Origin: DAIDKA01 sp049792815
Lineage (GTDB): Bacteria > Pseudomonadota > Gammaproteobacteria > Steroidobacterales > Steroidobacteraceae
Direction: 5' to 3'
Length of the DNA stretch: 64,000 bases
Assembly (NCBI GenBank): GCA_049792815.1
Contig: JBARBG010000160.1
Span: 55,211 to 119,210, forward strand
In this document: positions 8,498-16,446 of the stretch, one piece after another
How the letters are laid out: each line of letters begins with the position of its first letter
How positions within the stretch are numbered: position 1 is the first letter of the stretch
Notes under the pieces: model-generated
The model's input: the letters and a program-made list of their open reading frames with translations, nothing else
What the model was told of the DNA's origin: nothing
Databases searched by the model: none
Translations under genes and position numbers: made by a program

Positions 8498-8905
8498 ATG
8501 GCACAGACACGGGGCGTGGAAGGCCGAACTTCCAATCGCGGATTCGCATCGATGAATCAGGAGCGGCAACGTCAGATCGCCAGCATGGGCGGCAAGGCGG
8601 TTCCCGATTCCAAGCGCAGTTTTTCCCAGAATCGCGATCTGGCGGCGCAGGCCGGCCGCAAGGGCGGGCAGAGCGTACCGGGCGAGAAGCGCAGCTTCTC
8701 CCAGAATCGCGAACTGGCGGCCCAGGCGGGCCGTAAGGGCGGCCAGAGCGTACCGGATGAAAAGCGCAGCTTCTCCCAGAATCCAGGATTGGCGGCACAG
8801 GCCGGTCGCAAGGGCGGCCAGGCCAGTCACAGCGGCCTGCCGGGACATGAAGTCACGGGAGATGCTCCCGCCGGATCGGTCCGCCGTCCGGGGACTTCCC
8901 GCTGA
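8498..8905 (+). CDS. KGG-repeat stress-induced protein
   Basis: A 135-residue, highly charged and glycine-rich cytoplasmic protein built of KGG (Con-10/GsiB-type) repeats, a group induced by general stress, desiccation or stationary phase. A degenerate first copy (RGFASMNQERQRQIASMGGKA) precedes three nearly identical 25-residue repeats of the form KRSFSQNRxLAAQAGRKGGQ. The protein looks intrinsically disordered and has no enzyme motif. A good AGGAG lies 8 bases before the ATG. It is transcribed alone, convergent with the kinase gene downstream. Confidence 0.85.
   Translation: MAQTRGVEGRTSNRGFASMNQERQRQIASMGGKAVPDSKRSFSQNRDLAAQAGRKGGQSVPGEKRSFSQNRELAAQAGRKGGQSVPDEKRSFSQNPGLAAQAGRKGGQASHSGLPGHEVTGDAPAGSVRRPGTSR
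8612..8836 (+). repeat. three tandem 75-bp direct repeats within the KGG gene
   Basis: Copies at 8612-8686, 8687-8761 and 8762-8836 encode the three 25-residue KGG units. Copies 1 and 2 differ in a few mainly silent positions. Copy 3 diverges at the end of the SFSQN motif (NP-GL for NR-EL) and in its last codons. Such near-identical in-frame repeats can expand or contract by recombination. Confidence 0.9.
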
Positions 8906-8963
8906 ACTGAGCCTGAGGCGCGTGCAATCTTTACGCACCTGCATGCAGAACTTGCACCGGACC

Positions 8964-8988
8964 CCGGTCAGGCCCCCGGCCTGACCGG
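8964..8988. terminator. strong hairpin between convergent genes
   Basis: A perfect 11-bp inverted repeat (CCGGTCAGGCC at 8964-8974 and its complement at 8978-8988) has a 3-base loop. It sits 58 bases after the KGG gene stop and overlaps the last codons of the convergent kinase gene. No U-tract follows on either strand, so it may be a bidirectional terminator of unusual form or an mRNA 3' stabiliser. Confidence 0.5.
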
Positions 8989-10203
8989 TCTATGCGTGGG
9001 GTGACCCACCTCCGCGAGTATGCGATTGAGTTCCTCGGGGTCGACGGGTTTGACCAGATGGCGATCGAAACCGGCGCTGCGCGAGCGCCGCTTGTCATCT
9101 TCCTGACTCCAACCGGTCTGCGCACACAGCATCACCGACTGGCCCCAGGGCCGGGCGCGCAGGCGGCGCGCCGTTTCGTAGCCATCGATGCCCGGCATGC
9201 CGATATCCAGCAGCACCACGTGCGGCCGGAAGTGCTCGGCCACTTCAAGCGCTTCCAGGCCGTTGGCTGCGGTGCGCACATCGTGTCCTTCCAGGTCGAG
9301 CATCAGCGCCAGGCCCTGCGCGCCATCGCGGTTGTCATCCACAATGAGGATGCGCGCGCTCTTGCGCTGCGGTGACGGCGTGATGGATTCGGCGGCGGTC
9401 GGTGCGCCATACAACGCCGGGACTTTAAGATTCAACTGCACCTCGAAGGTGCTGCCGCGACCGGGCCCATCGCTATGCACGGTGATGCGCCCGCCATGCA
9501 ATTCCACCAGGCTCTTGGCCAGTGTCATGCCGATGCCCAGTCCCGCGTGGCCACCGCGGATGCGGTGACCGCTGCGCTGGAACATTTCGAAGACCTTCGG
9601 CAGCAGGTCATCGCTGATGCCGGCGCCCGCGTCGCTGATGGCCACCGTCAGCCACTGGTCCTGCCGTACCGCATGGATACGGATCTCAGCACCCACATCG
9701 CTGAACTTGGAGCTGTTGTTGAGGATGCCTGCGAACACCTGGACGATGCGCCGGCTGTCCACGTACAGCCACACCGTGCCGGGCGGCAATTCCACCCGTA
9801 GATGCTGCTGGCGGCTCTCAAGTTCCGCACGGTTGCTGAGTATCGCCCGGTGCAGCAGGGAGTCGAGATTGACGCGCTCGCGGCGCAGTCCCAGTTGCCC
9901 TTCTGCAATTTGGGTTACGTCGGCCAGGTCATCGATCAGGCGTGTCAGCAGGCTGACCTGGCGCTCGATCATGCCGTGAGCGGCACGCGCGAGTGCGTCG
10001 TCATTGTCCGCAACCGCCAACACCTGTACGGCGCTGCGCATTGCCGCCAGGGGATTGCGCAATTCATGCGCCAGGGTGGCGAAGAAAACCTTGCGGTCAC
10101 GGTCACGTTCACGAAGCAGTTCCGCCAGCTGATCGCGCTGCGCGGATGCCGCTTGCAGGCGGGCCTGCAGTTCGTCCTCGCGCGGCGGGTCCTTCGATGC
10201 CAT
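8968..10203 (-). CDS. soluble hybrid sensor histidine kinase with receiver domain
   Basis: A 411-residue protein with no membrane segment. A short N-terminal coiled-coil stretch (residues 10-37) leads into the HisKA phosphoacceptor FFATLAHELRNPL with H46. The HATPase domain (about residues 150-265) has the DAGAGIS and HAGLGIGMTL boxes. A receiver domain (about residues 283-400) carries its acceptor Asp in VVLLDIGMPGIDGYE. There is no obvious sensor domain, so it probably receives its signal from a partner protein. It is downstream of the kinase-regulator pair on the same strand but separated by 20 bases, so it may be co-transcribed with them. Confidence 0.87.
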   Translation of the reverse strand: MASKDPPREDELQARLQAASAQRDQLAELLRERDRDRKVFFATLAHELRNPLAAMRSAVQVLAVADNDDALARAAHGMIERQVSLLTRLIDDLADVTQIAEGQLGLRRERVNLDSLLHRAILSNRAELESRQQHLRVELPPGTVWLYVDSRRIVQVFAGILNNSSKFSDVGAEIRIHAVRQDQWLTVAISDAGAGISDDLLPKVFEMFQRSGHRIRGGHAGLGIGMTLAKSLVELHGGRITVHSDGPGRGSTFEVQLNLKVPALYGAPTAAESITPSPQRKSARILIVDDNRDGAQGLALMLDLEGHDVRTAANGLEALEVAEHFRPHVVLLDIGMPGIDGYETARRLRARPWGQSVMLCAQTGWSQEDDKRRSRSAGFDRHLVKPVDPEELNRILAEVGHPTHRPVRPGA

Positions 10204-10223
10204 AGGCCAGCACGCAGCAAGAA

Positions 10224-11594
10224 TCAGGCCGAGCGCGGGAACCTCACGACGAAGCGCGTGCCGCGGCCATCGCGGCCGGATTCCGCATTGACGGTGGCGC
10301 CGTGCACGCTGGCGATCTCGCGCACGATGGCGAGCCCCAGCCCGCAGCCCTCGGCAGCGGCGGTTTCACCACGGTGGAAGCGCTCGAAGATGCGTTCGCG
10401 CTCGGCCTCCGGAACCCCCGGGCCATCATCCGTTACCGAAAGTTCCGGCAGCCGCGAACCTGAGACACTCAGGGTCACACTGGCGCCTTCCGGGCAGTAG
10501 CGCAGCGCGTTGTCGATGAGGTTATTGATCAGCTCCTCCAGCAAGCCCGTGTGGCCCTGGATCAGCACCGGCTGCTCCGGCGCGACAAACCCGAAATCCA
10601 TCTTGCGTGCCAGGGCCGGACCGATCCAGGTCTCTCCGGCGGAGCGTGCGATGCAGCCCAGGTCCAGGAGCGCGAGCGGACGGGTCGCCGCCGCTTCGGG
10701 TCCGGAGCGGGCGAGGGCCAGCAGCTGCTGGGTGACGCGGGCCGCACGACCCACGGCGGCCTGCAGCCCACGCAGCGCCTGATGGCGTGACTCGCTGTCG
10801 AGGCTGCGTTGTGCGCGTTCGGCGTGCAGTGACACGGCCGCCAGCGGCGTGCGTAGCTGATGGGCGGCGTCGGCCACGAAGCGACGCTGCGCGGTGATGG
10901 TCTGATCCAGGCGCCCCAGCAGATCATTGATGCGCGTCACCAGGATGCGTGCTTCCCAGGGCAATCCGGCCTCCGACACCGGGGTCAGAAGGTCGTGGCC
11001 GCGGGCCTCGATGGCGGCCGACACGACGGTCAGCGGGCGCAGGCCGCGATCCACGGCGAAGCGCATGAACAGCAGGGCGCCCAGCAGCAGCCCCAGCTGT
11101 GGCAGCGCCATTTCGAGCAGGATCTCCGACAGCAGCGTGGCGCGCTTCCTGACGGTCTCGCCGACCACCAGGTGCACGATTTCACTTGAGCCTGGCACCT
11201 TGACCTCGGTGGCCACCACGCGCAGCGCCAGGCCGCCGAGGTTCATCGAGCTCAACAGGGGTTTGCCATCGCTCCCGGGTTGCAGATCGGGCAGTGCGCC
11301 GTCATTGGCGAGCATGCGGCCATCGGTGGTGCTGATGCGATAGTAGCTCTGGTCGTAGTCGTCGAACTTGAAGATGGCCAGTGCGACGCGCGGCAGCACC
11401 AGGCTGGCCTTGCCGTTCTCGACGGTCAGGGCCTGGGCCAGTGAGCCGGCGTCATCGATCAGCCAGCGGTCGTAGGCGAGATTGGCGAAGTGCGCGGCGA
11501 GGGCATAACAGGAGATGCCATCCAGAACCAGCAGCAGCAGCGCAACCGCCAGGACGCGCAGCGTCAGGCTGGAGCGCAGCGAACGTTCAGGCAT
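10224..11594 (-). CDS. membrane sensor histidine kinase (QseC/TctE type)
   Basis: A 456-residue inner-membrane kinase: membrane helix at residues 10-34, periplasmic sensor of about 125 residues (TctE_N-like, with GKASLVLP and DYDQSYYRISTTDGR), second helix near 160-178, then a linker, HisKA (FVADAAHQLRTPLAAV, H245) and HATPase (DDGPGVPEAER, GCGLGLAIVRE). The start overlaps the end of the response regulator gene by 8 bases. This family often senses carboxylates or metals, but the ligand cannot be read here. It is the cognate partner of the OmpR-type regulator immediately upstream. Confidence 0.9.
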   Translation of the reverse strand: MPERSLRSSLTLRVLAVALLLLVLDGISCYALAAHFANLAYDRWLIDDAGSLAQALTVENGKASLVLPRVALAIFKFDDYDQSYYRISTTDGRMLANDGALPDLQPGSDGKPLLSSMNLGGLALRVVATEVKVPGSSEIVHLVVGETVRKRATLLSEILLEMALPQLGLLLGALLFMRFAVDRGLRPLTVVSAAIEARGHDLLTPVSEAGLPWEARILVTRINDLLGRLDQTITAQRRFVADAAHQLRTPLAAVSLHAERAQRSLDSESRHQALRGLQAAVGRAARVTQQLLALARSGPEAAATRPLALLDLGCIARSAGETWIGPALARKMDFGFVAPEQPVLIQGHTGLLEELINNLIDNALRYCPEGASVTLSVSGSRLPELSVTDDGPGVPEAERERIFERFHRGETAAAEGCGLGLAIVREIASVHGATVNAESGRDGRGTRFVVRFPRSA

Positions 11595-12273
11595 CGGTTT
11601 CCTGTTCCGCCTTCGCCTCCAGCAGGTAACCGAAGCCGCGGATGGTCTGCACCTTCAGGTCGAAGGGTTCCAGGCGCCGCCGCAGTCGATGGATGGCCAC
11701 TTCGATGGCCGTATCGGAGAGCGCCTCGCCCGAGGGCGCCAGGCTGCTGGCGATCTGGTCCTTCTTCACGACTCGGCCCGCGCGCTGCGCCAGCAGTTCC
11801 AGCAGCGTGAACTCCCGGGCGGTCAGATCCACCGGTGTCCCGGACAGCAGGATGCGCGGCTGGCCCATGGTCAGCTCCAGTGGCCCGATCTTGATGGACT
11901 GGGCGCGGTCGGCGCGGTGGCGCCGGACCAGGGCCCGGGCGCGCGCCTCGAGCTCTGCCATCACAAAAGGCTTGGTCAGGTAATCATCGGCGCCGGCATC
12001 AAGGCCCACCACGCGGTTGTCCACGGCATCCAGGGCGGTCAGGACCAGGATGGGCAGGCCGCGCTGGTGGCGGCGCAGGGTGCGGATCAGCGACAGTCCG
12101 TCCATGTCCGGCAGGCCGATGTCCACGATGGCCAGGTCGAAGTCATTGAGCAGCAGCACTTCCTGCGCTTCGCGGCCGCGGCCGCTGGCTTCGACGTGGT
12201 AGCCCTTCTGCCGCAACAGGTTGACCAGGGCCCCGCGCAGCTCCGCGTCGTCTTCCACTATGTAGGTACGCAT
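11587..12273 (-). CDS. OmpR/QseB-family response regulator
   Basis: A 228-residue DNA-binding regulator. The start at 12273 gives MRTYIVEDDAELRG, the standard receiver N-terminus; an in-frame ATG at 12441 would lie inside the HDOD gene. The acidic pocket EDD, acceptor D51 in AIVDIGLPDMDG, and the conserved KPF are present. The C-terminal winged helix shows VDLTAREFTLLELLAQRAGRV and ends with VQTIRGFGYLLEA. It is encoded directly before its sensor kinase. Confidence 0.93.
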   Translation of the reverse strand: MRTYIVEDDAELRGALVNLLRQKGYHVEASGRGREAQEVLLLNDFDLAIVDIGLPDMDGLSLIRTLRRHQRGLPILVLTALDAVDNRVVGLDAGADDYLTKPFVMAELEARARALVRRHRADRAQSIKIGPLELTMGQPRILLSGTPVDLTAREFTLLELLAQRAGRVVKKDQIASSLAPSGEALSDTAIEVAIHRLRRRLEPFDLKVQTIRGFGYLLEAKAEQETDA

Positions 12274-12307
12274 GGGGCTGATTATGCGCAATATCTGCCC
12301 CTGACCG

Positions 12308-13555
12308 TTAGTTGGATTCCTGGGCAATACGCTCCAGGCAGACGCGCGCGCGGCTCTCGGCCCCCTGCCACGAGAGCGGACTGCCCAGCTGCTCCAGGTA
12401 TTGCGGCCCCACCGTGGCGCTGGGCAGAAGGTTGCGGGCACAGCCGTCCGAATCGTCGCCGCCGGTCAGTGCTATCGACACCGCCAGGGCCGACAGGGCG
12501 TCGAATCCACTCGATTTCACGCGCGTGGGACGATGATGGTGGGCAACCGCTTCGACCACGGCGTAGGGCAGTCCCCACAGGGCCAGGAGGTATGCGCCGA
12601 TTTCCGCATGGGAGGCGCCCAGGATCTCGTACTCGGCCTGTGGCAGGGAGGTGCCGCCGGCCAGGGCCAGCTCAATGGCCTGTTCGAGCTCGCGCGGACA
12701 CTCCTGGATCAGCACCCAGTAGCCGATATCGTGCAACAGCGCCGCCAGCACCGTGTCATCCGAGAACTGAGTGCCCAGCGTCAGCGCCTGGGCCACCGCA
12801 GCGGTGCGCTGGGCGTGCATCTGCAGGTCATCCAGATCCACGGCGGCGTGGCGCATGCGGCCCGGCCAGCGCGAGAACACCTCGGCGCACATCACCAGGT
12901 TGCGCACCGTCTGGAAGCCCAGGTACTGGACCGCCTGTTCGATATTGCTGATGCGGCGCGAGCGCCGAAAGAAGGCGGAGTTGGCGATCTGCAGCACCTT
13001 GACCGTCAACGCCGTATCACTGGCAATGACGCGCGCCACCTCGCGCGCCGTGGCTTCGGGTTTGGCCATCGCCACCTGCAATTGCGAGAACACCTGCGGG
13101 CGCGCCGGCAACTGGCGGATGCGGCCGATGACCGCCTGAACGCTTGAATTCGTCAGCTCCTCGCGCAGCTGCAGGCTGCGCGCCACCGCATCTTCGAGCT
13201 GCTCGGGGTGGCAGGGCTTGCGCAGGTACTGATGCGCCAGCGGCAGCAGGCGCAGCTTCTGTTCCACATCGGACATGCCCGACAGCGCGATCCGGATCGT
13301 GGCCGGCCAGCGCTCGCTGATGGCATGCAGCAGCTGCGCACCATCCATACCGGGCATGCTCATATCGCTGACGATCACATCGTGGGGTGTCGCTTCGAAG
13401 CTCGACAGGGCGTCGGCCCCGCTGTCCACGAAGGTCATTTGCCACTTGCTCTGCAGCGGCTGCAGGCGTGTGCGCAGGCCATCCAGAACCTGCTGTTCGT
13501 CATCCACGAACAGCACGTGGCGCAGTGGCGCCTGGGAAGGGGAACGTTTATTCAT
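12308..13555 (-). CDS. response regulator with HDOD domain
   Basis: A 415-residue protein with an N-terminal receiver (VLFVDDEQQVLDGLR, acceptor D64 in VIVSDMSMPGMDG, KPCHPEQL) and a C-terminal HDOD domain (about residues 150-345), a catalytically inactive relative of HD phosphohydrolases. It keeps HDIGYWVLIQ and the VAHHHRP motif. HDOD regulators act in signalling and cell-cycle control and often pair with cyclic-di-GMP networks. It precedes the OmpR-type regulator by 34 bases on the same strand, so the four signalling genes could form one unit. Confidence 0.88.
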   Translation of the reverse strand: MNKRSPSQAPLRHVLFVDDEQQVLDGLRTRLQPLQSKWQMTFVDSGADALSSFEATPHDVIVSDMSMPGMDGAQLLHAISERWPATIRIALSGMSDVEQKLRLLPLAHQYLRKPCHPEQLEDAVARSLQLREELTNSSVQAVIGRIRQLPARPQVFSQLQVAMAKPEATAREVARVIASDTALTVKVLQIANSAFFRRSRRISNIEQAVQYLGFQTVRNLVMCAEVFSRWPGRMRHAAVDLDDLQMHAQRTAAVAQALTLGTQFSDDTVLAALLHDIGYWVLIQECPRELEQAIELALAGGTSLPQAEYEILGASHAEIGAYLLALWGLPYAVVEAVAHHHRPTRVKSSGFDALSALAVSIALTGGDDSDGCARNLLPSATVGPQYLEQLGSPLSWQGAESRARVCLERIAQESN

Positions 13556-13749
13556 CAGGCGCGCATTTCAGCTCAGACGCGCCGCCGCGCGTCGGGGTGA
13601 TCTCACATTATTGGGCCCTCATTCGCGCCGCGCGCCGCGCTGTCGACTCGCGTCACGCTTCGTTGTTTACCTATTCGGCTGCGGGTTGGTCGCGGCGCAC
13701 TTTGTCGCCCGTTCGCGCCAGTTCCCCGGTAATATGACAAGCATCCAGC

Positions 13750-13764
13750 AGGCCTGAAAGGCCT
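13750..13764. promoter_or_regulatory. small inverted repeat upstream of the efflux operon
   Basis: AGGCCT at 13750-13755 and again at 13759-13764 can form a 6-bp hairpin with a GAA loop, 23 bases before the outer-membrane factor ATG. It lies in a 232-base gap between divergent genes with no regulator gene of its own. It may be an operator or leader hairpin; the evidence is symmetry and position only. Confidence 0.3.
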
Positions 13765-13787
13765 CACGGCAAACTAAAAAATTCTTC

Positions 13788-15257
13788 ATGCGTCAGCGCT
13801 CTCTTGCATTTACGACCGGGGTGATGGTGGGGCTGTGCGGTTGCACGGTGGGCCCGGATTTCCACGCACCCGCGGCGCCCGCCACCGATCACTACGTGGC
13901 CGGCGCCCCGCTCGACAGCGTGGGCGCATCCGGCGCCGGTGCACCCGTCCAGACGCTGGTCCCCGACCAGGATATTCCCGCGCAGTGGTGGAGCCTGTTC
14001 CACAGCACGCAGCTTGACGCCCTGGTGCGTACGGCGCTGCATGACAGTCCATCGATCGCGGCCGCCACGGCGGCGCTGCGCTCGGCCCAGGAAGGCTACC
14101 GCGCCCAGCGCGGTGCCAGCGTGTTCCCACAGGCCGATGCGCAGTTCTTGGGCCAGCGCGAGGCGGCACCCGGCGCGGCCTTCGGCTTCCCGGCGGCCGG
14201 TACCAGCACCTTCACCCTGTTTGATGCCGCGGTGAACGTCAGCTACAAGTTTGATGTGGTCGGCGGGACCCGCCGCCAGCTCGAGGGCCTGGCCGCCCAG
14301 TCGGACTATCAGCGCTGGCAGCTGGAGGCCGCACGCCTGACGCTGGCCGCCAATGTCGTGACCACGGTGATCGGCGCGGCCGCGCTCAACGATCAGATCG
14401 CCGCAACCCAGGATATTCTCGGAACCGAGCGCGATCAGCTCACGATCGTGCAGCGCCAGTACCGCGCCGGCGCCGCCGCGCAAAGTGATGTGCTCACCCA
14501 GCAGGCCAATGTCGCGGTGCTCGAGGCCTCGCTGCCGACATTGCAGAAGTCCCTCGCCCAGGCCGGACATCGCCTGGCGGTACTGATAGGTCAGACGCCG
14601 GACCATGCCGCCACCGAGGGCCTGACTCTGAGTGCGCTGACCCTGCCGGTAGAGCTGCCGGTGTCCCTGCCCGCCAAGCTGGTGCGCCAGCGGCCCGATG
14701 TGCTGGCCGCGCAGTCCCAGCTGCACCAGGCCAGCGCCCAGGCCGGCGTAGCCACTGCCAATCTGTATCCGCAATTGACGCTCTCGGGCAGCGTCGCCTC
14801 GGAGACCACCTCGATCAGCAACCTGTTCGGCCCCGGCACGGTCGCCTGGAATATCGGGGGAACCCTGATGCAGCCGCTGTTTCACGGCGGGGAACTGCGC
14901 GCCAAGCGGCGTCAGGCTTTCGCTGAGCTGGACCAGGCCACGGCGCAATATCGCGGCACGGTACTCTCGGCCCTGGAGGACGTCGCGGACACGCTGCGCG
15001 CGCTCGAGGATGATGCGCTGACACTGCAGGCGACGCGCCACGCCGAAGCCGCCGCGCAACAGGGTCTGGACATCAGCCGCCGCCAGTACCAGGTCGGCGG
15101 CACTTCATACGTCAACCTGCTGATCGCCCAGCGACAGTACGCCGAGGCGCGTCTGGCGCGCATTCAGGCCGAGATGGCGCGCTTCACGGATTCCGCGGCG
15201 CTGCTTCAGGCCCTGGGCGGCGGCTGGTGGAATCGCGACACCGATGGGAGCCACTAG
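13788..15257 (+). CDS. RND efflux outer-membrane factor, NodT/OprM family lipoprotein
   Basis: A 489-residue outer-membrane channel lipoprotein. The signal ends in LCGC (lipidated Cys19) followed by TVGPDFHAPAAP, a hallmark of this family. Two OEP repeats are visible, with SIAAATAALRSAQEGYRAQRG in the first and a matching DISRRQYQVGGTSYVNLLIAQRQYAEARL in the second. It forms the exit duct of the tripartite pump encoded by the next two genes. The ribosome binding site is poor. The stop overlaps the next gene start by one base. Confidence 0.92.
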   Translation: MRQRSLAFTTGVMVGLCGCTVGPDFHAPAAPATDHYVAGAPLDSVGASGAGAPVQTLVPDQDIPAQWWSLFHSTQLDALVRTALHDSPSIAAATAALRSAQEGYRAQRGASVFPQADAQFLGQREAAPGAAFGFPAAGTSTFTLFDAAVNVSYKFDVVGGTRRQLEGLAAQSDYQRWQLEAARLTLAANVVTTVIGAAALNDQIAATQDILGTERDQLTIVQRQYRAGAAAQSDVLTQQANVAVLEASLPTLQKSLAQAGHRLAVLIGQTPDHAATEGLTLSALTLPVELPVSLPAKLVRQRPDVLAAQSQLHQASAQAGVATANLYPQLTLSGSVASETTSISNLFGPGTVAWNIGGTLMQPLFHGGELRAKRRQAFAELDQATAQYRGTVLSALEDVADTLRALEDDALTLQATRHAEAAAQQGLDISRRQYQVGGTSYVNLLIAQRQYAEARLARIQAEMARFTDSAALLQALGGGWWNRDTDGSH

Positions 15258-16435
15258 TGCAGTCGTACGACATTCCGACCCCGCATCATGAGCCCGAGAC
15301 GCTGCGGCGCCTGTTCCGGCGCCGGCTGATCATTGTCAGCACGGTGGTGGTGATCCTCGGCAGTGCCATCATCGGCTTCAACCTGGTCAAGGCTCACTTC
15401 ATCGCCCAGGCGCTGGCCCAGAATGCCTCGCCCCGACAGACCATCGCCACCGCCACGGTGAAATTCGATGACTGGCAGCCGCAGATCAACGCGGTCGGCA
15501 CCTTGCGCGCGGTGCACGGCGTGGATATCACCACCGAAGTCACAGGTCTGGTGCGCAGTGTCGACTTCCACTCCGGCGAGGAGGTCGCCGGCGGCACGGT
15601 CCTGGTGCACCTCAATGCGGATGCGGATAGCGCCCAGGAGCAAGCGCTTGCCGCCGCGGCGGATCTGGCCGAAGTGGTCTACAAGCGCGACCAGGTGCAG
15701 CTGCAGGCCCAGGCCATCAGCCAGGCGCAGCTGGATGCCGATGCCGCGGACTTGAAGAACAAACGCGCCCAGCAGGCAGCCCAGGCGGCGCTCGTGGCCA
15801 AGAAGACCCTGCGTGCGCCCTTTGCCGGCAAGCTCGGCATCACGACCCTGAATCCCGGCCAGTACCTGAACACCGGCGACAAGGTCGTGACTCTGCAGCA
15901 GCTTGATCCCATCCTGGTGGACTTCCGGCTGCCGCAGCAGGAACTGGCGCGCATTGCGGTGGGCCAGGAGGTCAGGCTGACGGCCGACACCTTCCCCGGC
16001 GTCACCTTCATCGGACATATCGATGCGGTGAATCCGCTCATCGACAGCGCCACCCGGAATGTGCAGGTGGAGGCTGCGGTCGACAATCACGCACGTCAGC
16101 TGATTCCCGGAATGTTCGGCCACCTGCAGGTGGCCGCCGGCAAGCTGGTGCATGCGCTGACGCTGCCGCAGTCGGCGGTGACCTACAACCCCTACGGTGC
16201 GACGGTGTTCCTGGTCATTCCGGACCCGGCCAACAAGGGCGCACAGACCGTCAGGCAGAGTTTCGTGACGCTCGGGGACACGCGCGGCGATCAGGTCCAG
16301 GCGCTCTCGGGGGTCAAAGAAGGCGACGTGGTGGTCAGTGCCGGGCAGCTGAAGATCAAGAACGGCACGCCGGTAGCCGTGGACAACTCGATCAAGCCCA
16401 GCGACGATCCGAACCCGGCGCCACAGGAACACTAG
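15257..16435 (+). CDS. RND efflux periplasmic adaptor (HlyD/MFP family)
   Basis: A 392-residue adaptor starting at GTG 15257, which overlaps the previous stop. A cytoplasmic tail of about 24 residues precedes a membrane anchor (LIIVSTVVVILGSAIIGF). The lipoyl half-motifs flank an alpha-hairpin: GTLRAVHGVDITTEVTGLV before and TLRAPFAGKLGI after. The beta-barrel domain contains PQQELARIAVGQEV. The anchor makes it an inner-membrane adaptor of the MexH/MdtA type. It lies between the outer-membrane factor and the pump genes. Confidence 0.92.
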   Translation: MQSYDIPTPHHEPETLRRLFRRRLIIVSTVVVILGSAIIGFNLVKAHFIAQALAQNASPRQTIATATVKFDDWQPQINAVGTLRAVHGVDITTEVTGLVRSVDFHSGEEVAGGTVLVHLNADADSAQEQALAAAADLAEVVYKRDQVQLQAQAISQAQLDADAADLKNKRAQQAAQAALVAKKTLRAPFAGKLGITTLNPGQYLNTGDKVVTLQQLDPILVDFRLPQQELARIAVGQEVRLTADTFPGVTFIGHIDAVNPLIDSATRNVQVEAAVDNHARQLIPGMFGHLQVAAGKLVHALTLPQSAVTYNPYGATVFLVIPDPANKGAQTVRQSFVTLGDTRGDQVQALSGVKEGDVVVSAGQLKIKNGTPVAVDNSIKPSDDPNPAPQEH

Positions 16436-16446
16436 GGCCGCTCGGG

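Noticed and set aside
13764..15059. 431-codon open frame antisense to the outer-membrane factor gene
   Set aside because: It mirrors a well-supported gene in GC-rich DNA, where long antisense frames are common. It has no ribosome binding site or recognisable motif.
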